DNA from: JAYSFC01 sp041913505
GTDB taxonomy: Bacteria; Pseudomonadota; Gammaproteobacteria; Burkholderiales; Burkholderiaceae_C
Direction: 5' to 3'
NCBI GenBank assembly: GCA_041913505.1
Contig: JAYSFC010000117.1
Coordinates: 1-12,011, forward strand
Length of the DNA stretch: 12,011 nucleotides
Positions 1-7,306 of this stretch are shown piece after piece (the first letter of the stretch is position 1; every line of letters begins with the position of its first letter). The translations under genes were made by a program, and so were the position numbers. The notes beneath the pieces were generated by a model, which was not told the DNA's origin, made no database searches, and saw nothing but the letters and a program-made list of their open reading frames with translations.

Positions 1-1306
1 CCACGATGCGCCGGAACGGCCACAGGTAGCGCCCGAGCACCGAGGTCTGGTTCATGAGCCGCATGGCATGCGTGATGCCTGCTGGCTGCTGCAGGATCTG
101 CATGAACCGTGCACGGTTGGCCGGATCGCGCCGAAAGGCGCTATCCATCACCCCGCGTGCGTTGTAGAGCGCGCGCAGCGTGCGGGCCGACAGGTCCTTG
201 AGGCCCACGGTGGTCTCGTAGAGCAGGAAGGTCTCGAGGATGGCGTGCGGCTCGCGTTCGTACAGGTCGTCGCTCGCCACCTCGATGAGACCGGCTTTCT
301 CGAAGAAGCGCTCGTTGATCGGGCGCAGCTCGTGCGTCGATGGCGATAGCCGTTCCTCGATGTTGAGCAGCAGGATCTGGGCGAGCTGTGACACGGCCTT
401 GGCAGCCCAGTAGTAGCGGCGCATGAGCGTCTCGCTCGCGCGCATGGCCAGGCGCTTGCCGTCGGGTGAGGTGGAGCGGTAGCCGAACGATTCCGCCACG
501 GCGGTCTGCAGGTCGAACACGAGGCGGTCTTCGTGCCGGCCCGCGATGGCGTGCAGGCGCGCGCGGATGAGAAAGAGCAGGGCCTCGTTGCGCTCGATCT
601 GGCGCACCTCGAAGGGCGTGGCCAGGCCGCTGGCCGCCAGGTCGCGCCAGGTCTGCCCCAGGCCTGCGGCGCGTGCCACCCACAGGATCATCTGCAGGTC
701 GCGCAGGCCGCCCGGCGACTCCTTGCAGTTGGGTTCGAGCGCGTAGGGGGTGTTCTCGTACTTGTTGTGACGTTGGCGCATCTCCAGCGTCTTGGCGACG
801 AGGAAGGCCTGCGGGTCCACCTGCTGCGTGTACTGGGCGCGGAATTGCGCGAACAGCGCGGCGTCGCCCCCGATGAGGCGCGCCTCGAGCAGCGAGGTTT
901 GCACGGTCACGTCCCGGGCCGACTCGGCCAGGCACTCCTGCACCGTGCGCACGCTGGAGCCGATCTCGAGCCCCGCGTCCCAGCAGCTGCCGATGAAGGC
1001 TTCGAGCTGCGCGCGCAGCGGGCTGCCGGCCTCGGTCGCGGCGCCATCGGGCAGCAGCAGCAGCACGTCCACGTCGGAGTGCGGAAACAACTGGGCGCGC
1101 CCATAGCCGCCCACGGCCACGAGGGCCAGCGTGGCAGGCAGTTCGGCGCGCTGCCACAGGGCTTGCAGGAGCCGGTCGGCCAGTTGGGAGAGCTTGCGCA
1201 GCAGCGAGCGCACGCCGCGCGTGGAAGCGCCCTGGGCCTGGAAGGAGGCCATCAGGGCGGCTTTGTCGCTGCGGTACTGGGCCCGCAGGGGGGTGAGGTC
1301 GGTCAT
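1..1306 (-). CDS. glnD: [Protein-PII] uridylyltransferase / uridylyl-removing enzyme, N-terminal part
   Basis: GlnD senses glutamine and adds or removes UMP on PII proteins (GlnB/GlnK), so setting glutamine synthetase activity and nitrogen gene expression; it is cytosolic. The frame stays open from an ATG at 1306 to the left edge, giving the first 435 residues of a protein usually about 850-900 long. The nucleotidyltransferase signature GGYGRAQLFPHSDVDVLLLL spans residues 66-85, with the metal-binding aspartates at 78 and 80. A conserved ESPGGLRDLQ block follows at about residue 205-215, then the helical linker. The HD hydrolase and ACT domains lie outside the window. It lies 83 bases downstream of map on the same strand and is probably cotranscribed. 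No clear Shine-Dalgarno precedes the ATG; the next in-frame ATG is codon 19, so the start is likely but not certain. Identity is secure from the motifs. Confidence 0.95.
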   Translation of the reverse strand, partial: MTDLTPLRAQYRSDKAALMASFQAQGASTRGVRSLLRKLSQLADRLLQALWQRAELPATLALVAVGGYGRAQLFPHSDVDVLLLLPDGAATEAGSPLRAQLEAFIGSCWDAGLEIGSSVRTVQECLAESARDVTVQTSLLEARLIGGDAALFAQFRAQYTQQVDPQAFLVAKTLEMRQRHNKYENTPYALEPNCKESPGGLRDLQMILWVARAAGLGQTWRDLAASGLATPFEVRQIERNEALLFLIRARLHAIAGRHEDRLVFDLQTAVAESFGYRSTSPDGKRLAMRASETLMRRYYWAAKAVSQLAQILLLNIEERLSPSTHELRPINERFFEKAGLIEVASDDLYEREPHAILETFLLYETTVGLKDLSARTLRALYNARGVMDSAFRRDPANRARFMQILQQPAGITHAMRLMNQTSVLGRYLWPFRRIV

Positions 1307-1311
1307 GGTGT

Positions 1312-1380
1312 CAGCAAGGCGTGAAAGGCGTTCGGTGCGTCAAGCAAGAAGCATGCGCAAATGACGGCCCTGCCTTGCTG
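1312..1380 (-). other. Inverted repeat in map-glnD gap, next to glnD start
   Basis: CAGCAAGGC at 1312-1320 and its exact reverse complement GCCTTGCTG at 1372-1380 form a perfect 9-bp inverted repeat with a 51-base loop, nearly filling the 83-base gap between map and glnD. In the mRNA the second arm ends five bases before the glnD AUG, where a ribosome would bind. No U-tract follows, so this is not a standard terminator. A regulatory role is inference only; a long loop like this could be chance. Confidence 0.45.
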
Positions 1381-1389
1381 GCGTGCGGC

Positions 1390-2205
1390 TCAGGTGGTCG
1401 TTGCCTGAACGAAAGCCGGCAGCGCCGGCGAGCCGGCCGAAAGCGTCAGCACGTCGTAGCCGGTCTCGGTGACCAGCACGGTATGCTCCCATTGTGCCGA
1501 CAGGCTGTGGTCCTTGGTGACGATGGTCCAGCCGTCGTTGCCATGTTCCTTGACCTCGCGACGGCCAAGGTTGAGCATGGGCTCAATGGTGAAGATCATG
1601 CCGGGCAGGAGTTCCTCGCCCGTGCCGGGGCGGCCGTAGTGCAGCACCTGGGGCTCCTCGTGGAACTTCTGGCCGATGCCGTGGCCGCAGAACTCGCGCA
1701 CCACCGACAGGCCATGCCCTTCGGCGAATTTCTGGATCGCATGGCCGATATCGCCCAGGCGCGCGCCGGGTTTAACCTGCTGGATGCCCAGCCACATGGC
1801 CTCGAACGTCAGCGCTGACAGGCGCTTGGCCGCGATGGAGCATTCACCGATCAGGTACATGCGGCTGTTGTCGCCGTACCAGCCGTCCTTGGTGATCACC
1901 GTGACGTCTACGTTCACGATGTCGCCTTTCTTGAGGGGCTTGCCGTTGGGAATGCCGTGGCATACCACGTGGTTGACCGAGGTGCACAGGTGGCCAGGGT
2001 AGGGCGGATAGCCCGGGGGCTGGTAGCCGACGGTGGCCGACACCGTGCCCTGCTGCGCCATGCACTCGGCGCCCAGACGGTCGATTTCGGCCGTGGTGAT
2101 GCCCGGCTTGATATGGGGCGTGATGTAGTCCAGGACTTCCGAGGCAAGGCGGCAGGCCTCGCGCATGCCGGCGATGTCCTCCGCGGACTTGATGGTGATA
2201 CTCAT
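1390..2205 (-). CDS. map: Type I methionine aminopeptidase
   Basis: This cytosolic dimetal hydrolase removes the initiator methionine from nascent proteins. From the ATG at 2205 it encodes 271 residues, close to the usual size of about 264 for E. coli-type MetAP-I. All five metal ligands of the pita-bread fold are visible: D100 (in DIVNVDVT), D112 (in YGDNSRMY), H175 (in CGHGIGQKFHEEP), E208 (in FTIEPM) and E240 (in WEHTVLV), together with the substrate-contacting H83 (VCHGIPN) and H182. The frame runs on upstream to 2511, but that part overlaps divergent purL and lacks family similarity; the protein begins MSITIKSAEDI, typical of the family. It is divergent from purL and upstream of glnD. 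A GATAAT box six bases before the ATG raises the possibility of a leaderless or very short-leader mRNA. Confidence 0.96.
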   Translation of the reverse strand: MSITIKSAEDIAGMREACRLASEVLDYITPHIKPGITTAEIDRLGAECMAQQGTVSATVGYQPPGYPPYPGHLCTSVNHVVCHGIPNGKPLKKGDIVNVDVTVITKDGWYGDNSRMYLIGECSIAAKRLSALTFEAMWLGIQQVKPGARLGDIGHAIQKFAEGHGLSVVREFCGHGIGQKFHEEPQVLHYGRPGTGEELLPGMIFTIEPMLNLGRREVKEHGNDGWTIVTKDHSLSAQWEHTVLVTETGYDVLTLSAGSPALPAFVQATTT

Positions 2206-2211
2206 GCCGCA

Positions 2212-2217
2212 ATTATC
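2212..2217 (-). promoter_or_regulatory. Candidate -10 box of map
   Basis: Read on the minus strand, this is GATAAT, a five-of-six match to TATAAT, ending six bases before the map ATG. Transcription would then begin at or next to the start codon. No good TTGACA-like -35 lies at 16-18 bp (best CTGCAC or TGCACG). It could be a chance match, with the true promoter further upstream. Confidence 0.4.
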
Positions 2218-2271
2218 CCATCGGCCCTCGCGGCGTGCAGGGCGGTGGCACAACCCACGAGGCTGGCCCGG

Positions 2272-2277
2272 TAAAAT
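2272..2277 (+). promoter_or_regulatory. Candidate -10 box of purL
   Basis: TAAAAT, in the context GGTAAAATAGCGGG, matches five of six bases of the sigma-70 -10 and sits in the map-purL divergent gap, 82 bases before the GTG start. Transcription would begin near 2284, giving a leader of about 75 bases. There is no recognisable -35 hexamer at the right spacing, which is common in GC-rich betaproteobacterial promoters. Confidence 0.5.
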
Positions 2278-2278
2278 A

Positions 2279-2318
2279 GCGGGCTCCGCCCCGCGGCGGC
2301 GCCCCGACCGGGGGCGTC
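2279..2318 (+). other. GC-rich hairpins in purL leader
   Basis: Two consecutive potential stems lie just after the candidate -10 box. The first pairs GCGGG (2279-2283) with CCCGC (2290-2294). The second pairs CGCCCC (2300-2305) with GGGGCG (2311-2316) around a five-base loop and can extend by one or two pairs. No T-run follows, so an ordinary terminator or attenuator is not evident. I match them to no known riboswitch. Confidence 0.3.
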
Positions 2319-2359
2319 TGCGCGCGCACCGCCTCTCCCACCCCAACCTGGCCGCTACT

Positions 2360-5300
2360 GTGACCTTGCACTTGATTTCGCTTGGCGGGGGCAATGCCCT
2401 CAGCCCCTTCCGCGCCCAGCAACTCCAAAGCGCCCTCGAGGCCATCCACCCCAAGATCACCGGCATTGCCGCGCGCTTCGTGCACCTGGTGGCGCTGGAT
2501 GCGGCCCCCACGCCTGAGCTGCGCGACCGCTTGCAGGCCCTGCTGACCTACGGCGACCCCTACACCGGCCCCGATGAGGGCCCGGTGCTCATCGTCACCC
2601 CGCGCCTGGGCACTGTGTCGCCCTGGGCCTCCAAGGCGACGGACATCGCGCGCAACTGCGGCCTGTCCCTCCACCGCGTGGAGCGCATCACCGAATACCG
2701 CCTGAGCCTCAAGAGCGGCCTGCTGGGCGGCGCGCCTGAGCTTACGGCTGTGCAGATGGGCCAGATCGCCGCGCTGCTGCACGACCGCATGACCGAATCG
2801 GTGGTGGCCAGCCGCGCCGAGGCCGAAAAGCTCTTCACCGAGCTCGAAGCCCAGCCCATGGCCTTCGTGGACGTCCTCGGCGGCGGCCGCGCGGCCCTCG
2901 AAGCCGCCAACACCGCCTGGGGCCTGGCGCTGGCCGACGACGAGATCGACTACCTGGTAAACGCCTTCCAGGGCCTGAAGCGCAACCCCACGGACGTGGA
3001 ACTCATGATGTTCGCGCAGGCCAACAGCGAGCACTGCCGCCACAAGATCTTCAACGCGCAGTTCACCATCGACGGCGTGGCGCAGGAGAAGTCGCTGTTC
3101 GGCATGATCCGCAACACGCACCAGCTCGCGCCCCAGCACACGGTGGTGGCCTACTCGGACAACGCCTCCATCATGGAAGGCTCCCCGGTGGAGCGTTTTG
3201 TGGCAAAAATGGACCAGGGTCCGCAAGCACAGGGTATTTCAAGCTATCAAAAAAGTAGCGCAACCCACCATGTGCTCATGAAGGTGGAAACGCACAACCA
3301 CCCCACGGCCATCTCGCCATTCCCCGGCGCCTCCACGGGCGCGGGCGGCGAGATCCGCGACGAGGGCGCCACGGGCCGGGGCTCCAAGCCCAAGGCGGGC
3401 CTCACGGGCTTCACGGTGTCCAAGCTCTGGGGCGGCTGGAGCGACGAGGCGGGAGGCAAGCCCGGGCACATCGCCAGCCCCCTGCAGATCATGACCGAGG
3501 GCCCGCTGGGCGGCGCCGCGTTCAACAACGAGTTCGGCCGGCCCAACCTGCTGGGCTACTTCCGTGAATACGAGCAGACGGTGGGCGGCGTGGATCGCGG
3601 CTACCACAAGCCCATCATGATCGCGGGCGGCCTGGGCGTGATCGACGCCGGGCTCACGAAGAAGATCGAATTCCCCGCCGGCACGCTGCTCATCCAGCTC
3701 GGCGGCCCCGGCATGCGCATCGGCATGGGCGGCGGCGCGGCCAGCTCCATGGCCACGGGCACGAATGCGGCCGAACTGGACTTCGACTCCGTGCAGCGCG
3801 GCAACCCCGAGATCGAGCGCCGTGCGCAGGAAGTCATCAACCACTGCTGGGCGCAGGGCGCGCAGAACCCCATCCTCGCGATCCACGACGTGGGCGCGGG
3901 CGGCCTCTCGAACGCCTTCCCCGAGCTGACCAACGACGCAGGCCGGGGCGCGCGCTTCGACCTGCGCGCCGTGCAGCTAGAAGAATCGGGCCTGGCGCCC
4001 AAGGAAATCTGGTCCAACGAGAGCCAGGAGCGCTACGTGCTCGCCATCGCGCCCGAGTCGCTGGCGCAGTTCCAGGCCTTCTGCGAGCGCGAGCGCTGCC
4101 CCTTCGCCGTGATCGGCACGGCCACCGAGCAGCGCCAGCTCGTGCTCGAAGACACCGCCGTGCAGGACGGCGACCAGAAATTCCCCGTGGACATGCCCAT
4201 GGACGTGCTGCTGGGCAAGCCGCCCAAGATGCACCGCGACGTGAAGACCGTGCAGCGCAGCTTCGAGCCGCTCCAGCTTACGGGCGTGCCGTTGCAGAAG
4301 GCCGTGATCGATGTGCTGGCCCACCCCACGGTGGCATCCAAGCGCTTCCTCGTCACCATCGGCGACCGCACGGTGGGCGGCCTTTCGCACCGCGACCAGA
4401 TGGTTGGCCCCTGGCAGGTGCCCGTGGCCGATTGCGCCGTGACGCTGGCCGATTTCAAGGGCTTCGCGGGCGAGGCCATGAGCATGGGCGAGCGCACGCC
4501 GCTCGCCGCCATCGATGCTGCGGCCTCGGGCCGCATGGCCGTGGCCGAGGCCATCACCAACCTGCTGGCCGCGCCCATCGAGCTGCCGCGCGTCAAGCTC
4601 AGCGCCAACTGGATGGCCGCCTGCGGCGAGAGCGGCGAGGACGCCGACCTGTACGCCACCGTCAAGGCCGTGGGCATGGAGCTGTGCCCGCAACTGGGCA
4701 TCAGCATCCCCGTGGGCAAGGACAGCCTGTCCATGCGCACGCAGTGGAAGGATGGTGACGCGCAGAAGAAGGTGGTCTCGCCCGTGAGCCTGATCGTGAG
4801 CAGCTTCGCCACGCTGCAGGACGTGCGCGGCACGCTCACGCCGCAGCTCGATGCCACCGAGGAAGACACCACCCTGGTGCTCATCGACCTGGGCAAGGGC
4901 CAGTGCCGCATGGGCGGCAGCATCCTGGGCCAGGTGCTGGACCAGGCGGGTGACACCGTGCCCGACCTCGATGATGCCAAGGATCTGGTGAACCTGGTGA
5001 ACGCCGTGAACGCGCTGCGCGCCAAGGGCCAGATCCTGGCCTACCACGACCGCAGCGACGGCGGCCTGCTCGCTGCGGCGGCCGAGATGGCCTTCGCGGG
5101 CCATGTGGGCGTGGCGCTGAATGTGGACCTGCTCGTGACCGAGGGCGACGGCGTCAACGACAGCCGCATGGAAGCGGGCGACGCCAAGAACTGGGCACAG
5201 CAGGTCAGTGCGCGCCGCGAGGAGCTCACGCTCAAGGCCCTGTTCAACGAGGAGCTGGGCGTGCTGCTGCAGGTGCGCACGGCCGAGCGCAACGAGGTCA

Positions 5301-6391
5301 TGCAGACGCTGCGCACGCACGGCCTCTCGAAGTGGAGCCACTTCGTTGGCAAGGTGCAAAGCAAGGCGTGGCCGCATGCGTCCTCCGCCGACACGGGCAA
5401 GAGCGAACTGCAGGTCTGGCGCGATGCCAAGAGCGTATTCAGCGCGAGCCTGTCGGACCTGCACCAGGTCTGGGATGCGGTGAGCTGGAAGATCTGCCAG
5501 CGCCGCGACAACCCCGCCACGGCCGATGCCGAGCATGCCGCTGCGGGCGAACCGGCCGATCCGGGCCTGCACGTGGCGCTCACGTTCGATCCGCAGCACG
5601 ACGTGGCCGCGCCGTTCCTGAACCTTGCCCGCCCCAAGGTCGCGATCCTGCGCGAGCAGGGCGTGAACTCGCATGTGGAAATGGCCTACACCTTCACCGA
5701 GGCGGGCTTCGAGGCCTTCGACGTGCACATGACGGACCTGCAGACGGGCCGCGCGCACCTGTCCGATTTTGCAGGCATCGTGGCCTGCGGCGGCTTCAGC
5801 TATGGCGACACGCTGGGCGCGGGCATCGGCTGGGCTCGATCGATCACGTTCAACCCCGTGTTGTCGGAGCAGTTCCAGGGCTTCTTCGCGCGCCAGGACA
5901 CCTTCGGGCTGGGCGTGTGCAATGGCTGCCAGATGTTCGCGGAGCTGGCCGACATCATCCCCGGCGCGCAGGATTGGCCGCGCTTCACCACGAACCAGAG
6001 CGAGCGCTTCGAGGCGCGCCTGTCGCTCGTGGAGGTGCTCGACTCGCCGAGCCTGTTCTTCGCGGGCATGGCGGGCAGCCGTCTGCCCATCGCGGTGGCG
6101 CACGGCGAGGGCTACGCCAACTTCAAGTACCGCGGCAATGCGGACAAGGCCATCGCGGCCATGCGCTTCGTGGATCACCATGGCCAGGCCACTGCGCAGT
6201 ACCCATTCAACCCCAATGGCAGCGCGGGCGGTCTCACGGCCGTGACCACGCCCGATGGCCGCTTCACGGCCATGATGCCCCACCCCGAGCGCGTGTTCCG
6301 CAACGTGCAGATGAGCTGGACGTCTGGCGACAAATCGGAGTTCAGCCCGTGGATGCGCCTCTGGCGCAATGCGCGCAAGTGGGTCGGTTGA
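2360..6391 (+). CDS. purL: Phosphoribosylformylglycinamidine (FGAM) synthase, large single-chain form
   Basis: It converts FGAR, glutamine and ATP to FGAM in the fourth step of purine synthesis. The 1343-residue chain matches the large proteobacterial form (E. coli about 1295). In order: a PurS-like N-terminal domain (about 1-150); a linker; synthetase halves with NSEHCRHKIF near 222-231, VETHNHPTAISPFPGAS from 309, and DVGAGGLSNAFPEL; and a C-terminal class I glutaminase starting near ARPKVAILREQG. The glutaminase triad is C1187 (GVCNGCQ), H1308 and E1310 (MPHPER). The GTG at 2360 gives the expected VTLHLISL start; the only in-frame ATGs upstream lie inside map. No Shine-Dalgarno is apparent. 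About seven residues more than E. coli PurL lie before the VETHNHP block, where the DNA carries a copy of the dispersed repeat (3243-3259). A repeat-derived terminator follows the stop. Confidence 0.97.
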   Translation: MTLHLISLGGGNALSPFRAQQLQSALEAIHPKITGIAARFVHLVALDAAPTPELRDRLQALLTYGDPYTGPDEGPVLIVTPRLGTVSPWASKATDIARNCGLSLHRVERITEYRLSLKSGLLGGAPELTAVQMGQIAALLHDRMTESVVASRAEAEKLFTELEAQPMAFVDVLGGGRAALEAANTAWGLALADDEIDYLVNAFQGLKRNPTDVELMMFAQANSEHCRHKIFNAQFTIDGVAQEKSLFGMIRNTHQLAPQHTVVAYSDNASIMEGSPVERFVAKMDQGPQAQGISSYQKSSATHHVLMKVETHNHPTAISPFPGASTGAGGEIRDEGATGRGSKPKAGLTGFTVSKLWGGWSDEAGGKPGHIASPLQIMTEGPLGGAAFNNEFGRPNLLGYFREYEQTVGGVDRGYHKPIMIAGGLGVIDAGLTKKIEFPAGTLLIQLGGPGMRIGMGGGAASSMATGTNAAELDFDSVQRGNPEIERRAQEVINHCWAQGAQNPILAIHDVGAGGLSNAFPELTNDAGRGARFDLRAVQLEESGLAPKEIWSNESQERYVLAIAPESLAQFQAFCERERCPFAVIGTATEQRQLVLEDTAVQDGDQKFPVDMPMDVLLGKPPKMHRDVKTVQRSFEPLQLTGVPLQKAVIDVLAHPTVASKRFLVTIGDRTVGGLSHRDQMVGPWQVPVADCAVTLADFKGFAGEAMSMGERTPLAAIDAAASGRMAVAEAITNLLAAPIELPRVKLSANWMAACGESGEDADLYATVKAVGMELCPQLGISIPVGKDSLSMRTQWKDGDAQKKVVSPVSLIVSSFATLQDVRGTLTPQLDATEEDTTLVLIDLGKGQCRMGGSILGQVLDQAGDTVPDLDDAKDLVNLVNAVNALRAKGQILAYHDRSDGGLLAAAAEMAFAGHVGVALNVDLLVTEGDGVNDSRMEAGDAKNWAQQVSARREELTLKALFNEELGVLLQVRTAERNEVMQTLRTHGLSKWSHFVGKVQSKAWPHASSADTGKSELQVWRDAKSVFSASLSDLHQVWDAVSWKICQRRDNPATADAEHAAAGEPADPGLHVALTFDPQHDVAAPFLNLARPKVAILREQGVNSHVEMAYTFTEAGFEAFDVHMTDLQTGRAHLSDFAGIVACGGFSYGDTLGAGIGWARSITFNPVLSEQFQGFFARQDTFGLGVCNGCQMFAELADIIPGAQDWPRFTTNQSERFEARLSLVEVLDSPSLFFAGMAGSRLPIAVAHGEGYANFKYRGNADKAIAAMRFVDHHGQATAQYPFNPNGSAGGLTAVTTPDGRFTAMMPHPERVFRNVQMSWTSGDKSEFSPWMRLWRNARKWVG
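3243..3259 (+). repeat. Dispersed GCTAT...TAGC element inside purL
   Basis: GCTATCAAAAAAGTAGC matches the 17-mer at 6401-6417 at 14 of 17 positions, with identical GCTAT and TAGC ends. It lies in frame in purL, contributing to the residues SYQKSSA around 295-301. It is AT-rich against very GC-rich surroundings, as are the bases just upstream from about 3196. The hairpin that follows the other copy is absent. The likely reading is a copy of a small Comamonadaceae-type repeat that entered purL without breaking the frame. Confidence 0.6.
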
Positions 6392-6400
6392 GCGGGGGGT

Positions 6401-6456
6401 GCTATGAGAAAAATAGCTTCCGGCGCTTTATGGATAAGCGCTGGAAGCACTTTTTT
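6401..6456 (+). repeat. Dispersed repeat, full copy with hairpin
   Basis: The unit begins GCTATGAGAAAAATAGC (6401-6417), whose GCTA/TAGC ends are inverted. It runs into a 13-bp stem-loop with AAGCGCT-type arms and ends in six T. It is markedly more AT-rich than its flanks. I recall similar AT-rich units with a GCGCTT/AAGCGC hairpin scattered between genes in Acidovorax and relatives, but only this copy and the partial copy in purL are visible here. Confidence 0.65.
6416..6456 (+). terminator. Rho-independent terminator of purL
   Basis: The arms 6416-6428 (GCTTCCGGCGCTT) and 6436-6448 (AAGCGCTGGAAGC) pair over 13 positions with a single G-U, around a seven-base loop. TTTTTT follows at 6451-6456. 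The structure starts 24 bases after the purL stop and is part of the dispersed repeat, so the repeat appears to supply the gene's terminator. Confidence 0.85.
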
Positions 6457-6520
6457 GGGTGAACCGGCCGCACCCAGTCGGCGGAATCAGGTGCGTCCCA
6501 GGCATGCGGGAAAGACACGA

Positions 6521-6564
6521 TTGACGCAGGGCTGCTTGGCTTTTGACCTGCGACAAGGTTGACC
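6521..6564 (+). promoter_or_regulatory. Presumed ompW promoter region with three TTGAC motifs and an FNR-like site
   Basis: TTGAC occurs at 6521, 6543 and 6559. The second heads TTGACCTGCGACAA (6543-6556), which matches seven of eight core positions of the FNR/Anr consensus TTGA-N6-TCAA. OmpW is known to respond to oxygen through FNR in enterobacteria, so the site is plausible, but one core base is wrong. TTGACC at 6543 or 6559 could instead be a -35 hexamer. No convincing -10 follows (CATTTT at 6564-6569 is one weak option). Confidence 0.3.
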
Positions 6565-6580
6565 ATTTTGCTCGTAGGCC

Positions 6581-6620
6581 CAATGCGGAGCACGGGGGTC
6601 GTCCCCGTTCAACCGCATTG
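6581..6620 (+). other. Strong hairpin just upstream of ompW start
   Basis: CAATGCGG (6581-6588) pairs perfectly with CCGCATTG (6613-6620). Inside it, ACGGGG (6592-6597) pairs perfectly with CCCCGT (6603-6608), leaving a small 3-by-4 internal loop and a five-base apical loop. That is 14 Watson-Crick pairs within 40 bases. The base of the stem ends eight bases before the ATG and takes in part of the only purine-rich stretch (TTGAG) that could act as ribosome binding site. No T-run follows, so it is not a terminator. Confidence 0.7.
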
Positions 6621-6628
6621 AGTTCCGT

Positions 6629-7228
6629 ATGAAAAAAAACCTGCTGGCCGTTGCCGTTTTGTGCGCTTTGACTTCGGGCGCCGCCTTTGCTCAGCAAGCC
6701 GAGAGCCCCTGGCTGGTGCGCGTGCGCGCCGTGCATCTCGACAGCAGCAACAATGACAGCACGGGCCTGGGTCTGTCGATCAACAACAAGACGATCCCCG
6801 AGCTCGACATCTCGTATTTCTTCTCGCCCAACATCGCTGCCGAACTGGTGCTGACCTATCCGCAAAAGCACGATGTGAACGCCTCTGCGCTGGGCGGCAA
6901 GATCGGCACGCTCAAGCATCTGCCGCCCACGCTGCTGGCGCAATACCACTTCACCAACTTTAACGGCTTCAAGCCCTATGTGGGCGCCGGCGTGAACTAC
7001 ACGCGCTTCTCGAACGTGGACCTGCCCCTGGGCGCCACCGTCGATCGCAACAGCTGGGGCCCGGCACTGCAGGTGGGCGTGGACATCCCGCTGACCAAGC
7101 AGCTGTCGCTGAACTTCGACATCAAGAAGGTCTATATCAAGACCGACGTGACGGTGCCTGGCGTGACCAGCGGCCGCTTCAAGGTCGACCCCCTGCTCGT
7201 GGGCGTGGGCCTGGGCTGGCGCTTCTGA
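6629..7228 (+). CDS. ompW: OmpW family outer membrane beta-barrel protein
   Basis: OmpW proteins are eight-stranded barrels with a hydrophobic channel, thought to move small hydrophobic compounds across the outer membrane. The 199-residue product starts with a classical signal peptide (MKKN, a hydrophobic stretch, cleavage after AFA at about residue 21). Alternating amphipathic strands, the family's PELDISYFFSPNIAAELVLT region near 56-75 and FKPYVGAGVNYTRF follow. It ends in GLGWRF, with the terminal phenylalanine expected for BAM-assembled barrels. The mature length of about 178 is slightly short for the family (E. coli about 191). The gene is monocistronic, between the purL repeat terminator and its own terminator. 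The leader forms a strong hairpin (6581-6620), and a weak FNR-like site lies upstream. The ATG is supported by the signal peptide; Shine-Dalgarno is weak. Confidence 0.93.
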   Translation: MKKNLLAVAVLCALTSGAAFAQQAESPWLVRVRAVHLDSSNNDSTGLGLSINNKTIPELDISYFFSPNIAAELVLTYPQKHDVNASALGGKIGTLKHLPPTLLAQYHFTNFNGFKPYVGAGVNYTRFSNVDLPLGATVDRNSWGPALQVGVDIPLTKQLSLNFDIKKVYIKTDVTVPGVTSGRFKVDPLLVGVGLGWRF

Positions 7229-7258
7229 GCCCGCCGACGGGTCATTCCATGATGGGGA

Positions 7259-7285
7259 AAGCCGGCGCAGTGCGCCGGCTTTTTT
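7259..7285 (+). terminator. Rho-independent terminator of ompW
   Basis: GCCGGCGC (7261-7268) and GCGCCGGC (7272-7279) form a perfect 8-bp GC stem around AGT, extendable by flanking A-T pairs, followed by six T at 7280-7285. It sits 30 bases after the ompW stop. On the minus strand only about three T follow the stem, so for the convergent methyltransferase gene it would be a weaker terminator. Confidence 0.9.
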
Positions 7286-7306
7286 GCTTTGGAGGCACGT
7301 TGTCCT

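Noticed and set aside
141..1157. 338-codon minus-strand frame over glnD
   Set aside because: It is in a shifted frame of glnD; the true GlnD frame carries the nucleotidyltransferase motif and stays open to the window edge. The plus-strand frame at 533-1324 is likewise a shadow.
2165..2359. Longer purL start at an ATG at 2165
   Set aside because: It would overlap the map coding region and its presumed promoter, and the added residues are unlike any PurL N-terminus; the GTG at 2360 gives the family start.
2206..2511. Longer map start at 2511
   Set aside because: The extra 102 residues are antisense to purL and not MetAP-like.
2213..3226. 337-codon minus-strand frame over the purL 5' part
   Set aside because: Antisense to purL domain coding, no recognisable domain, composition of a shadow frame.
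3977..6283. 768-codon open frame on the minus strand, opposite purL
   Set aside because: It lies wholly antisense to a clearly real purL, has the low-complexity His/Arg/Ala-rich composition of a GC-rich shadow frame, and shows no motif.
6457..6475. Small GGGTG/CACCC hairpin after the purL terminator
   Set aside because: Five pairs only, no T-run, no link to a gene; within chance.
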